Of a stretch of DNA of 64,000 nucleotides, positions 26,245-34,459 are shown in pieces. The notes below the pieces were generated by a model. The model searched no databases, was not told the origin of the DNA, and was given only the letters and a program-made list of their open reading frames with translations. Every line of letters starts with the position of its first letter. Within the stretch, counting starts at the first letter, position 1. The position numbers and the translations under genes are program-made. The DNA comes from Frankia sp. RB7 (GTDB lineage Bacteria; Pseudomonadota; Alphaproteobacteria; Rhizobiales; Xanthobacteraceae): contig JAUEPE010000013.1 in assembly GCA_030403585.1 (NCBI GenBank), forward strand, positions 78,352-142,351. Reading direction: 5' to 3'.

Positions 26245-27363
26245 CTAGTTGACAAGTGGATTGGAGAATCCGGCCGCCAGCTTGACGAGATCCGCCTGGC
26301 GCGCGACGCCGGTCTTGGCGAACACGCGATGCAGATGCGTCTTCACCGTCGTCTCCGCGATTCCGAGAGCGATGGACGTCTCCGGAACGCCACCGACCTC
26401 GACGATCGACAGGAATACGCGCAGTTCCGCCGGCGTCAGATCGAAGGTCCGTGCAATCAGCTCGCCGTAGGACTGCCCACCGAGCGTGACCTTGCGCAGC
26501 AGCAGCGCGCCGACGGCATCGGACGACCGCTCGTTGCCGTTCCGCAGCACCGACGACAGCGGCAGGATGTGCGCGACATAGCGTTCGCCCTTGGCCGAAA
26601 GCAGCGGAATCGCCTGCCCGCTTGCGAGAAGCGAGGCAGCATCTCCGCGGGCAGCAAAAGTCTCGCGCAGTGTCTGATTGGCCTCGGTGCCCCTGGTCAC
26701 GAGCTGGCCGGTAACAATGCGGACCACGTCGTCAGCCTCGAGCATCGCGTAGCCGCTCGCATTGGCGTGGACCAAATGGCAGCAGGAATTCAGCAGGAAG
26801 ATGCCGGATGACAGATTGTCCAGGACATCCGCGAGCGCCGTGGCCAGCGTCAGCTTCGAGCTGATGGCGCGGTTGACGAGCAGCGCGCGACTGGCATGCG
26901 GCACGATCAGCGACATCCGATGCTTCATCCCGGCGTCGACCATGCGCCGGCCGGAGAGCACCGTCATCATCACCGGGCAGTGCGCGTTCGATTTCTCGAG
27001 CACGACGTTGGCCGCATCGCTGCACCCCTGCGGCCGCATCCATTCCTGATAGAAGCGCCCGCGGCGATATTCGTCGAAATTGACGAGATCGGGGATGCTG
27101 ACGATCTGGCCGTGTGGCGGCAGGATCGTCAGCGGATCGAACTTGGAATGGGTCTCCGAATAGAGCTGGATGTAGTGCGGATCGGCCCCGCAATAATAAT
27201 GCGTGACACCGAACTTGCTGATCGAATCCTTGGAAAACAGCCCGCAGGCCTGGCCACCGACGAAATCGCGGATGCCCACGACGACGTCGTTCCACAGCGA
27301 GGGGTCGAGACCGGCATCGTAGATGGACTCGACCAGATCGGGCAGCTTCCGCGGTCTGTGCAT
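26245..27363 (-). CDS. LuxR-type transcriptional regulator, paralogue 2
   Basis: A 372-aa paralogue of the preceding gene with the same layout: sensor domain (YCGADPHYIQLYSETHSKFDPL, DEYRRGRFYQEWMRPQG), PAS-like centre (LSSGIFLLNSCCHLVHANASGYAML) and LuxR HTH at the C-terminus. The start at 27363 (MHRPRKLPDLVES) matches the paralogue's start. A perfect 20-bp palindrome lies 61 bp upstream of the ATG and may be its operator. The gap to paralogue 1 is 109 bp, so the two may be cotranscribed. The pair looks like a recent tandem duplication. Confidence 0.85.
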   Translation of the reverse strand: MHRPRKLPDLVESIYDAGLDPSLWNDVVVGIRDFVGGQACGLFSKDSISKFGVTHYYCGADPHYIQLYSETHSKFDPLTILPPHGQIVSIPDLVNFDEYRRGRFYQEWMRPQGCSDAANVVLEKSNAHCPVMMTVLSGRRMVDAGMKHRMSLIVPHASRALLVNRAISSKLTLATALADVLDNLSSGIFLLNSCCHLVHANASGYAMLEADDVVRIVTGQLVTRGTEANQTLRETFAARGDAASLLASGQAIPLLSAKGERYVAHILPLSSVLRNGNERSSDAVGALLLRKVTLGGQSYGELIARTFDLTPAELRVFLSIVEVGGVPETSIALGIAETTVKTHLHRVFAKTGVARQADLVKLAAGFSNPLVN

Positions 27364-27423
27364 GGCGTTGAATGGCTTTGGATGAACAATGCCGGGCACC
27401 ATATCACAACCGAAGCATGCCCT

Positions 27424-27443
27424 CATCCTCCGATCGGAGGATG
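27424..27443. promoter_or_regulatory. Perfect 20-bp palindrome upstream of LuxR paralogue 2
   Basis: CATCCTCCGA followed directly by TCGGAGGATG reads the same on both strands with no spacer. It lies between DUF6894 and the LuxR start, 61 bp upstream of the ATG. Ungapped 20-bp dyads are typical of LuxR-family binding sites, so this could be an autoregulatory site for one of the three LuxR paralogues. Confidence 0.55.
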
Positions 27444-27481
27444 GTGCCGGCCGGGTGGATGGAGCCCGGCCGGCCGGCACC
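27443..27481 (-). terminator. Strong hairpin downstream of the DUF6894 gene
   Basis: Arms GGTGCCGGCCGG (27443-27454) and CCGGCCGGCACC (27470-27481) form a perfect 12-bp stem with a 15-nt loop. It lies 67 bp after the DUF6894 stop and directly abuts the 20-bp palindrome. No T-run follows on the minus strand, so it is either a Rho-assisted terminator or an RNA-stability element. Confidence 0.45.
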
Positions 27482-27548
27482 GCGTTCAGGCCGCCAGGGC
27501 TTATGCCGGCTCAGAACGCGACGCGAAGCCCCCCCTTTGCCGTTCCGC

Positions 27549-27797
27549 TCACGCCTGGTCCCAGCCCGCCCTCTCGGCGCTCTTGGCCCAGACCGCGGCA
27601 CGATAGATCTCGCGCCCGCCATCGTCCCTGACGCGGATCCAGGCATCGCAGTCGCGCAGATCGTCGCGCCAGACGAAGAGGTGCTCTGCCATCTCGTCGG
27701 CGACCACGAACGTCGCTCCGGCATGCTCGAACACCATGCCGCCCGGATCGATCTTCACGACATTGCCGACCAGGAGGTCGAAGAAGAAACGGCGCAT
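27549..27797 (-). CDS. DUF6894 family small protein
   Basis: An 82-aa protein starting MRRFFFDLLVGN, with DPGGMVFEHAGATFVVADEMA in the middle and a DDGGREIY segment. This is the pattern of the small DUF6894 proteins common in Rhizobiales (MPRFFFDI... D..G.E..D...A). It has a GGAGTG ribosome-binding site. The function is unknown; family members are often linked to stress responses. It has no signal peptide and is expected in the cytoplasm. Confidence 0.75.
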   Translation of the reverse strand: MRRFFFDLLVGNVVKIDPGGMVFEHAGATFVVADEMAEHLFVWRDDLRDCDAWIRVRDDGGREIYRAAVWAKSAERAGWDQA

Positions 27798-27943
27798 TCA
27801 ACACTCCAACGGACGGCGCCGCACGCAACGCTGCGTCATGACCTACTCCACGCGCCAGTCATGACTCGACGATCGAGGATCATGCGAAAAATTCCATTTC
27901 CCGAATCGAAATCGATCGCGCGCTCAAATTCGTCGAGATGCGA

Positions 27944-28918
27944 TCACTCCGCTGTGCCGCTCCTGACGTCGCTCGGCGTGGCGCCGTAGGCCCGCCGGAA
28001 AGAGCGGTTGAAATAAGAGAGATCGCCGAATCCGACGTCGTAGGCGATCGAGGAGACCGGGCGCTCGGCGAATTCCGGCTCCCGCAACATGCGATGGGCG
28101 CGTTTCAGGCGCTGCTCGATCAGGAACGAGGAAAACGTCTTGCCGTCGGCCTCGAACAGGCGCTGGAGGTAACGCGGCGTGACGCCGAGTTCCTGCGCAA
28201 CGCCGGCCACCGACAGGTCCTGCCGCCAGCAATTGTTGACGATCAGGAATTTTGCCTTGCGCAGGCGGGCAGCCTTCGCGCCGCGTGGGCCGGCGCCTTC
28301 CCTGACCTCATCGGTCGGACCGAGCACGAGCGCCAGGAGATCGTGCAAATGCCCGACACCGAGTTCGCGCAATGCGGGCGTTGCCAGCGCATTCTCCCGC
28401 ACCAGCGACGTGGCGTAGTCGACGAGCACCCTGATCTCGGTCTGACGGTCCCGGATGACGCGCATCACCGCATCGTCCACGTCCATGATGATCGGCGCGA
28501 GAACCCGCCGCGGCACGCGCAGCGAGAAGCAATCTCCGGCCACGAACCGTTCGAAGCTCGTGACGTCGTCGGCACTGGTCAGCACGGCATCGCCGGGACC
28601 GAGCAGCAGGTCCCGTCCCCGCCCCGTGACCCCGACGGTTCCGGACCGGTTGAAGACCAGCGCCAGACTGTCATCGCCGTCGACGACGATCTGCCGGGTG
28701 CGAACCACCTTGGCGCCGAACAGCGTGCCGAGCAGCAATTGCGCATCCGGCAGCGAATGCGCGGTAAGGCTTGCCACGATGGGCGCGCCATCCCGAACAT
28801 CGAGCTCGGCCTTGAGCACGCCGCGGCAGTAGAAGTCACGCAACGTCGTGACGCGCTCGCTTTCCGGAATGTCGTTCGACGAAACCTTCAGAATGGAAAC
28901 ATCATCCTTGCCGCTCAC
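27944..28918 (-). CDS. AraC family transcriptional regulator
   Basis: A 324-aa regulator with an N-terminal AraC-binding-like cupin domain (about residues 20-190, with LTAHSLPDAQLLLGTLFGAKVV) and a C-terminal double HTH: LSVAGVAQELGVTPRYLQRLFEADGKTFSSFL then PVSSIAYDVGFGDLSYFNRSFRRAYGATPSDVR in pieces. The start is the GTG at 28918, which has GGAGGG at 6 bp; the longer open frame upstream lacks one. It belongs to the AraC_binding_2 type that controls catabolic or transport genes. Its target is not evident from position. Confidence 0.88.
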   Translation of the reverse strand: MSGKDDVSILKVSSNDIPESERVTTLRDFYCRGVLKAELDVRDGAPIVASLTAHSLPDAQLLLGTLFGAKVVRTRQIVVDGDDSLALVFNRSGTVGVTGRGRDLLLGPGDAVLTSADDVTSFERFVAGDCFSLRVPRRVLAPIIMDVDDAVMRVIRDRQTEIRVLVDYATSLVRENALATPALRELGVGHLHDLLALVLGPTDEVREGAGPRGAKAARLRKAKFLIVNNCWRQDLSVAGVAQELGVTPRYLQRLFEADGKTFSSFLIEQRLKRAHRMLREPEFAERPVSSIAYDVGFGDLSYFNRSFRRAYGATPSDVRSGTAE

Positions 28919-29046
28919 TGCAATCCCTCCAATCGACGAGCAGGCTCGGCCACGCGCTGTTGTTTCCCGGTGCTCATGTCCGGTGCCGCGCATTGTTGTG
29001 GTGGCGCACATCGCCGCTCTCATTCCAGAAAGTGCCTATACGGAAG

Positions 29047-29066
29047 TGTCAAATGACAAGCGTCAT
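29047..29066. promoter_or_regulatory. Overlapping TGACA-type inverted repeats upstream of the AraC gene
   Basis: TGTCA-aa-TGACA (29047-29058) and ATGAC-aagc-GTCAT (29053-29066) share their middle half-site, giving three half-sites in 20 bp. They lie ~130 bp upstream of the AraC GTG start, in the 227-bp gap behind LuxR paralogue 3. This could be an operator for the AraC or a neighbouring LuxR protein. Confidence 0.4.
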
Positions 29067-29145
29067 ACGTTTGGAGGACGAATGCAGCCTGGCCTTCACA
29101 ATGGATTGAGATCGCCCAGTCTCGCTGCGCACGATGTGAATTGGA

Positions 29146-30300
29146 TCACACGGCGTCGTCCGGGCCGATCGCCTGCACGAACGGAGCAGCAAAGCCCGCC
29201 GCGATCTTGACGAGGTCGGCCTGCCTGCCCGCGCCGGTCTTCTCGAACAGGCGACCGAGATGCGTCTTCACTGTCGTCTCGGCAATTCCGAGCTTTACCG
29301 CGATGTCGGGAACTCCACCGAGCTCGACGATGGCCGTCAGCACGCGCTTTTCAGACGGTGTCAGCCTGAACGCGGCAGCGATCGCGTCCGTTGCAAGCTG
29401 AGGCACCATCGACGCTTTTTGCAAGAACATCACCGTGGCTGCAGTATCGCGTTGCAGGCTAATTTGGTGCGTCAGCGAAAACGCGTAGGCCAGATAGTGC
29501 TGGCCATCGGCCGACGTCATGATCTCGATTTTTCGGCGATCGGCCGGATTGATTCCGCCATCGGCAACGACATCGAACAAGCTGCGGAATATTTTGTCGG
29601 CCTGGACGTTGCGCGCCACGATGCGATCACTGGCCATTGCGAGCAGATCGCCGTCGGCGAGCATTTGCCGGCACGACGCGTTGGCATGAACGACCCGTCC
29701 GTCCGCGTCGAACAGGCAGATCGCCGTGCTCAGGGCGTCGAGGACCTGCGCGAGGTCGGCCACGGTGTGGGAGCGCGCCCTGATCTGCCGGCCCATGACG
29801 CGCGAGCGCTGGATGTGCGGCGCAAGCAACCGCATGCGCTCGCGCATCGAATCATCGACGGTTCCGCGTGACCGGCCCCGCATGACCTGCAGAATCGTCG
29901 TGCGCGCGTTCGATCGCTCGAGCGTGACGGTCGCGAAGTCGACGGCGCCCTGCGGTTCCACCCACTCGCGATAGAAGCTCGTGGCCACGAAGTCCGAATA
30001 GGGCATGACGTCGGTCACGCCAATGGTCTGTTCGACGGGCCGATCGAGGTGGCGATCGAGCAATGGATCCAGCTCGACATAGCGATCCCGATAGAGCTCG
30101 CGGAAGCGGGACTCCGTTCCATAGTGCTGGTGGATTTCGATCGAGAGCCTGGCTGCGTCCCGCGAGAGAATGGTCACGGCCGAGCCGCCGACAAAACCCG
30201 CGACCTGCTCCAGTGCGGCGCTTCGCTGTGCGGGATCGACCGCCGCATCGTAGATCTCGCCGACGAGCGAGGAGAACCTGTTCGCCTCGGGGATCGTCAT
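29146..30300 (-). CDS. LuxR-type transcriptional regulator, paralogue 3
   Basis: A 384-aa protein with the same architecture as the two LuxR genes to the left but more diverged. The sensor domain has GTESRFRELYRDRYVELDPLL and FYREWVEPQGAVDFATV. The PAS-like centre is LSTAICLFDADGRVVHANASC. The HTH is LTPSEKRVLTAIVE ... GIAETTVKTHLGRLFEKTGAGRQADLVK. A short acidic tail (IGPDDAV) replaces the NPLV end of the others. No strong ribosome-binding site is visible at 30300. It is separated from the other two by DUF6894 and the AraC gene. Confidence 0.85.
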   Translation of the reverse strand: MTIPEANRFSSLVGEIYDAAVDPAQRSAALEQVAGFVGGSAVTILSRDAARLSIEIHQHYGTESRFRELYRDRYVELDPLLDRHLDRPVEQTIGVTDVMPYSDFVATSFYREWVEPQGAVDFATVTLERSNARTTILQVMRGRSRGTVDDSMRERMRLLAPHIQRSRVMGRQIRARSHTVADLAQVLDALSTAICLFDADGRVVHANASCRQMLADGDLLAMASDRIVARNVQADKIFRSLFDVVADGGINPADRRKIEIMTSADGQHYLAYAFSLTHQISLQRDTAATVMFLQKASMVPQLATDAIAAAFRLTPSEKRVLTAIVELGGVPDIAVKLGIAETTVKTHLGRLFEKTGAGRQADLVKIAAGFAAPFVQAIGPDDAV

Positions 30301-30507
30301 CGGCGGGTCGTGGCCGACGACGAGAAAACGTCAGAGAAAAATGCTGGAATCTCGAACATCGTCCTTGCGTAACGTCAACCGCAGGGTGCGGCTTGGACGT
30401 TTTCGCCAAAGACTGGGATAAATGCGAACAGCGAGCGGGCTGTGTGCCGTGCATCACGCGCCGGCTCGCTGCTTGCTCAATCAGCCGCGCCTGAGGCGCG
30501 CGGCATT

Positions 30508-31005
30508 TTATTTCCGGTTCTCCTCGCAGAACTTCAGCGCAGCGAGCGCCTCGCCGGCGCGCGGGATCTGCATCTCGATGCTGTCGTCGTCATCATCCTC
30601 GAAATCGAGCGTGAGACGCTTGGCCTTCGACAGGCGGTCCATCATGGATTGATCGTACTCGAAGATGCCGCGCACGGTGGTCTTGTCCATGACTTCCCAC
30701 TTCGCCTTCGACATGATGTCGGAGTCGTCGGTGCCGACGTCGGCCTTCAGGATCTCGCCGACCTTGTCCCACTCCCAGCCGTCATAGATCATCACGATCA
30801 CGATGGCTTTGTCGGAATAGGTGATGACGATGACGTAGTCGCGGTTCTCGTCGTCCTTATCCTTGTAGCCGCGGCTGGCGTTGCAGTGGGTGTCCTGGGT
30901 GCGCTTCTCGATGGTCCAGTCACCGACCTTGGACTGTTGCGCGACCGCAGGCCCGGCACTCAAGGCACCGGCCAGCAGCGCAGCGGCAAGAAGGAGTCGT
31001 TTCAT
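30508..31005 (-). CDS. Secreted hypothetical protein (165 aa)
   Basis: I do not recognise a named family. The ATG at 31005 follows CTGGAGG and gives a signal peptide (MKRLLLAAALLAGALSAGPAVA, cleavage before QQSK). The mature part is ~143 aa, with VGDWTIEKRTQDTHCNASRGYKD near its start, a pattern also seen in invasion-associated-locus-B-like periplasmic proteins, then a strongly acidic DFEDDDDD run. Two cysteines (one early, one in FCEENRK at the end) could form a disulfide. It probably folds as a beta-rich periplasmic protein. The gene stands alone. Confidence 0.7.
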   Translation of the reverse strand: MKRLLLAAALLAGALSAGPAVAQQSKVGDWTIEKRTQDTHCNASRGYKDKDDENRDYVIVITYSDKAIVIVMIYDGWEWDKVGEILKADVGTDDSDIMSKAKWEVMDKTTVRGIFEYDQSMMDRLSKAKRLTLDFEDDDDDSIEMQIPRAGEALAALKFCEENRK

Positions 31006-31090
31006 ATCAGCCTCCAGCGTTTTCCCCGGAGCAAGCTGACCACCTCTCTCCACAAGCCGCAAGGGCTTCAGCCGGCTCGCCCCGGCTGCC

Positions 31091-31537
31091 CTACGGTCGC
31101 CGTGGCACGATCGCGATCGGCGTGAAGGTGTAAACCTCCTCGCCGTTCTGGTTGAACATCGTCCATTTCACCAGCGCGATGCCCTGCGGCTTCGACTTCG
31201 ACGGCGTCAGGCTCATGACCTCGCCGACCAGATGCAGGCGGTCATTCGGCCGCACCGGGATGGTCCAGCGCAGGCCGTCGACGCCGGCGCCGATCAGCGG
31301 GTGCGGCCCGAAAGGTCGGGTCTGGATCGCGAGGTTCATGGCGATCGCCGCGGTGTGCCATCCCGACGCAGCCAGGCCATTGAACAGGGTCGCCTTGGCG
31401 GCCTCGTGATCGAGATGCATCGGCTGCGGGTCGAACTCGGCGGCAAACCGCTTGATGTCGGCCTCGGTGACCTCGACCTCGGGGGATTTGAAACGTATGC
31501 CGACGGTGAGATCGTCGAACCAGGCGACTTGTGCCAT
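31091..31537 (-). CDS. MaoC family dehydratase
   Basis: Hot-dog-fold (R)-enoyl-CoA hydratase-like protein, 148 aa from MAQVAWFDDL (31537). The hydratase motif is present as IKRFAAEFDPQPMHLDHEAAK, which supplies the catalytic Asp and His, followed by LAASGWHTAAIAM. It likely hydrates an acyl-CoA in beta-oxidation or a related pathway. It is not in an operon with other CoA genes here; the acyl-CoA ligase and dehydrogenase lie 5-9 kb to the right. A 200-bp gap separates its start from the divergent micro-ORFs. Confidence 0.87.
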   Translation of the reverse strand: MAQVAWFDDLTVGIRFKSPEVEVTEADIKRFAAEFDPQPMHLDHEAAKATLFNGLAASGWHTAAIAMNLAIQTRPFGPHPLIGAGVDGLRWTIPVRPNDRLHLVGEVMSLTPSKSKPQGIALVKWTMFNQNGEEVYTFTPIAIVPRRP

Positions 31538-31737
31538 GATTTTGCCTCGAAATATGATGCGGCGCGCACGCGATTTGCACGTCCAAAGCAATGGATTGAC
31601 GATCCGGATGTAGCGATTTGGCCGCTCCCAGGCCAGCCCCGGGTTCCCCGCGAAACCCCTTTCCCAAATCGACGAAACACGCCTGAAACAGATGGCCGGT
31701 TATCTGGTTGTCAAAATCAATACAGGAACGTGCGTCA

Positions 31738-31821
31738 TGCAATTTTTCCTCGACCTGATCAGCGAATACGCCTGCTGCCAGCATCTCGTCGCCCAGCCGC
31801 TTAGGGAGGACGAGCGATGAT
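31738..31821 (+). CDS. Micro-protein (27 aa), first of a coupled pair
   Basis: An ATG with CAGGAA upstream opens a 27-codon frame starting MQFFLDLISEY, with a Cys-Cys pair in ACCQH. Its TGA overlaps the next start (ATGA), and a GGGAGG ribosome-binding site for the next frame lies within its last codons. It is too short for homology by eye; it could be a true micro-protein or a leader peptide for the next one. The amphipathic N-terminus might touch the membrane. Confidence 0.4.
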
Positions 31822-31910
31822 CGAGCTTATCTCAGCCCTCCTCGTCCTTTGCAGCATCGGCGTCTTCGCTGCGCATGCGGTGGATGCCTATCGCACCACG
31901 CACTTCTGAG
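31818..31910 (+). CDS. Single-span micro-protein (30 aa)
   Basis: A 30-codon frame with a strong GGGAGG ribosome-binding site 8 bp upstream. It encodes one hydrophobic helix (LISALLVLCSIGVFAAHAV) followed by a short polar tail (DAYRTTHF). This is the form of a membrane micro-protein. Coupling by ATGA to the preceding frame supports it as real. Function unknown. Standard gene callers would usually skip it for length. Confidence 0.5.
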
Positions 31911-31933
31911 CAAAGTCCCAGCGTACGCGCCGG

Positions 31934-32356
31934 CTAGAACGGCCGCCGGTAAAAATGCTCGGAATGTGTTGCCGGTGGAAACCGGTTGGCGAGCGCCAGG
32001 GCCCCCTTCTCATCCGTCTCGAGCGCGATCTTCTGCGCCAGCATCACGTCGCCCGGCACGAGGAAGCCTGACGGGACGAAGCACCATCCCATCGTTGCAT
32101 TGCCCGCGTTGTCGACCTCATGGACGTTGGCGGCGGTGCCGTAGTGAATGCGATAGCGCTTGCCGCTGTCGCAACCGACGACGTCGAAATGCCGGTGCTG
32201 CTCGAATTGTGCGCGCTGCTCTTCAGACAGCCATTCGGACAGAAGCCGGCGACCGCGCGCCTCGGGCGTGTTCTCGCCGAAGAAGCGCCGGTAGAGTTCG
32301 CGGAGCGCGTGCAGACGCGCTCGCGCGGGCGCGCGAAGCCTGAAGACCGCGATCAT
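31934..32356 (-). CDS. Conserved-type hypothetical protein (140 aa)
   Basis: No named family recognised. The first ~35 residues are basic and helical, then LLSEWLSEEQRAQFEQHRHFDVVGCDSGKRYRIHYG forms a recognisable block that I recall from other Bradyrhizobium-group hypotheticals, followed by MGWCFVPSGFLVPGDVMLAQK. It contains two cysteines and no signal peptide. It lies 12 bp after the 73-aa gene on the same strand, so they form a two-gene operon. The sequence has the look of a small beta-rich domain that senses or binds something. Confidence 0.7.
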   Translation of the reverse strand: MIAVFRLRAPARARLHALRELYRRFFGENTPEARGRRLLSEWLSEEQRAQFEQHRHFDVVGCDSGKRYRIHYGTAANVHEVDNAGNATMGWCFVPSGFLVPGDVMLAQKIALETDEKGALALANRFPPATHSEHFYRRPF

Positions 32357-32368
32357 CGGCCGTTCAGA

Positions 32369-32590
32369 TCAACCGCCGACCAGGCGGGGATAGAACAGCG
32401 TTTCCCGCGCGGTCGGGTCAAACGATTTGATACGCGTGACTTCGCCTGGCCCGGTCCGGTACGCAGCGGTAAAGCCCGCGCCGGTCAGCTCCCGAAAGCG
32501 TTGTTCGGCCCGCGCCAACGCTTCGGCATTTTCAGGATCAAACTCGTGGCGTGTATCGCCGGTCTGGTCCATCACGATCTGGGTAGCCAT
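32369..32590 (-). CDS. Small hypothetical protein (73 aa)
   Basis: Starts MATQIVMDQTGDTRHEFDP with a strong GAGGAGA ribosome-binding site. The middle (NAEALARAEQRFRELTGAGFTA) is helical, and FDPTARETLFYPRLVGG ends the protein. It has no known domain to my eye; the EFDP/SFDP pattern recalls small proteins with a helical core and a short beta hairpin. It is the first gene of a pair with the 140-aa protein. Confidence 0.65.
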   Translation of the reverse strand: MATQIVMDQTGDTRHEFDPENAEALARAEQRFRELTGAGFTAAYRTGPGEVTRIKSFDPTARETLFYPRLVGG

Positions 32591-32700
32591 GTTGAGTTCT
32601 CCTCATGCCAGCCCCGAACTTGATCTAAGCAAACCTCATGCCGTCGGTTCCTGAAAGCAACAACTTTCTCTGACAAGCAGGTCACGCCTTGCGGAGCACC

Positions 32701-33519
32701 TCAGCGCACTGCTGCCGCCCCGCCACCCCCGTCGATCTGCCGCCCCATCAGCGCGATGGCCTTCTGGTAGACGCCCGCCGCATTCCAGGCCTGGATGGCG
32801 ACGAAATTCGCCTCGCCCGGCTGGTAGCCGGCTCCCGCACGCCAGCCATTGGCTTTCAGGAAATTCGCTGTCGAGCTCAATGCGTTGGCGGCGACCTCGA
32901 GATTGCCGGTGCCGTAGGCCAGGATGTTCTTGGGCATGAACTGGGTCTGGCCGACCTCGCCATGCATGGAGCCGCGGGTGGACCCCGACAGCGTACCGCG
33001 ATCAACCAGCTTCAGCGCCGCATAGAGCTGCTCGGTGAAGAATTCGGGACGGCGGCAGTCATAGGCGAGCGTCGCGATCGACGAGAGCATGTTCTGGTTG
33101 CCGCGCTGGCTGCCGAAACCGGTCTCCATGCCCCAGATCGCGATCAACGGCCCCGGCGGCACGCCGTAGCGCTGCTCGATCGAGGCGAACATCGCCGCCT
33201 GCGACTGCTTCAGCGATCGGCCGCGCGCGACGATGGTCGTGGCGCCGCGCTTGGCCAGGAACTGGTCGAGCGAGAGCGAAAAGCTGTGCTGGCTGCGATC
33301 GGCGCCGATGGTCGCGCTGGCATAATTGGTCTGCATCAGCGCCGAGATCGCGCTCTGACCGATGCCCTTGCCCTGCGCCTCCGCGCTGAACTCACGCTTC
33401 CAGGCCTCGAAGCCGCCGGGCCCGTTGCCGCACTGCGCAGCATGGGCGGCAGGCATCAGGGACAACAGCAGCGCAGTCACGCCGATCATCGCCGTCGCAG
33501 CGGTCCTGCCCTTGGTCAT
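32701..33519 (-). CDS. Lytic murein transglycosylase (MltB-like, SLT_2)
   Basis: Cuts the peptidoglycan glycan strand, releasing 1,6-anhydro-muropeptides in the periplasm. The protein is 272 aa with signal peptide MTKGRTAATAMIGVTALLLSLMPAAHA. The catalytic Glu is in the motif IWGMETGFGSQRG; further family blocks are FTEQLYAALKLVDRG, GSMHGEVGQTQFMPKNIL and AVANFL-like NFLKANGW. It is shorter than MltB with peptidoglycan-binding extras, so it carries only the catalytic domain. A GGAAGGGA ribosome-binding site supports the start. It is transcribed alone. Confidence 0.9.
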   Translation of the reverse strand: MTKGRTAATAMIGVTALLLSLMPAAHAAQCGNGPGGFEAWKREFSAEAQGKGIGQSAISALMQTNYASATIGADRSQHSFSLSLDQFLAKRGATTIVARGRSLKQSQAAMFASIEQRYGVPPGPLIAIWGMETGFGSQRGNQNMLSSIATLAYDCRRPEFFTEQLYAALKLVDRGTLSGSTRGSMHGEVGQTQFMPKNILAYGTGNLEVAANALSSTANFLKANGWRAGAGYQPGEANFVAIQAWNAAGVYQKAIALMGRQIDGGGGAAAVR

Positions 33520-33647
33520 TCCGTGGTCCCTTCCCTCGATTTTGCGCGACCGGCTCGCGCGGACGCATAATCCTACGTCAGTCGCGCACGCTCAAGCCCC
33601 GAGCGATGCTATCAATGCAGGCAATGTGCTTGACATGAATCAAACGC

Positions 33648-34454
33648 TTAGCGTCCGCGATCGGTCCCGAGCAGGAAATCCACCATGATGCCCTGGTGCT
33701 GCCAGTACATGTCGGTGCCGGTCGCCGTGACGCAGCCGCGCTTGCGGGCTTCTGCGATGAACGGCGAAATTTCGGGCATGGTGACCACGCAGCCGCAATA
33801 GGCCGACGGCGCCAGCCGCGTGACATCGACCGGCAGCGGGTCGCCATCTTTCATCCCGGCGGGCGTGGCATTGGCGACGAAGTCGAAGCCTGCGGGATCG
33901 ATAGTGCCTGCTCGCACGGGCGCTTTGCCGAGCCCGTTGAGCCGGCCGATCAGCGCGTCGCGGCGCTCTGTCTCACTGTCGTGAACCGCGAGTTCGCTCA
34001 CACCGGCCTCGACCAATGCGAGCGCGATGGCCGAGCCGGCCCCGCCCGCGCCCACCAGCAGCGCCCGCATGCCGCGGGGATCGATCCCCTTCGCCCGCGC
34101 GGCGCCGAGGAAACCGAGGCCGTCCACCATGTCGCCGTGCCACGAACCATCGGCGCGACGGCGCATCAGGTTTACGGTGCGGAGGAAGTGCGCGCGCTCC
34201 GTCGCGCTGGCACAGGCCTGGTAGCAGGCGAATTTGTGCGGAATGGTCACGACGATACCGTCGAGGTTCTTCAACCGCGTCGCGACCGAGAGAAACTCCG
34301 GCAGATCGGTCGTCGCAACCTGAACCGGAACGAGAATGCCGTCATGGCCGCGCGCTGCGAACGCGGCCGAGACTCCCGCGGGCGAACGCACCTGGGCAAT
34401 GGGATCGCCGACGATGATGGTGAGCCGCGTCGCACCTGATGGCGCCGGGATCAT
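33648..34454 (-). CDS. Shikimate dehydrogenase family protein
   Basis: AroE-type NAD(P) oxidoreductase, 268 aa from the ATG at 34454 (a GTG at 34463 is possible). It shows GDPIAQVRSPAGVSAAF, the substrate site IVVTIPHK with the catalytic Lys, GDMVDGLGF with its Asp, the dinucleotide loop LLVGAGGAGSAIALAL and ATGTDMYWQHQG near the end. It follows the monooxygenase gene by 5 bp, so it belongs to a catabolic operon, not to aromatic biosynthesis; a quinate/shikimate or related hydroxy-acid dehydrogenase is more likely. Confidence 0.83.
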   Translation of the reverse strand: MIPAPSGATRLTIIVGDPIAQVRSPAGVSAAFAARGHDGILVPVQVATTDLPEFLSVATRLKNLDGIVVTIPHKFACYQACASATERAHFLRTVNLMRRRADGSWHGDMVDGLGFLGAARAKGIDPRGMRALLVGAGGAGSAIALALVEAGVSELAVHDSETERRDALIGRLNGLGKAPVRAGTIDPAGFDFVANATPAGMKDGDPLPVDVTRLAPSAYCGCVVTMPEISPFIAEARKRGCVTATGTDMYWQHQGIMVDFLLGTDRGR

Positions 34455-34459
34455 GCCAC

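Noticed and set aside
30324..30404. 9-bp inverted repeat GAAAACGTC/GACGTTTTC upstream of LuxR paralogue 3
   Set aside because: The arms are 63 bp apart with no further symmetry; chance or looping cannot be separated by eye, and it was not listed as a feature.
30485..30516. GC-rich hairpin after the secreted 165-aa protein gene as a terminator
   Set aside because: The stem needs a two-base bulge and the T-rich side lies on the wrong strand for the upstream gene.
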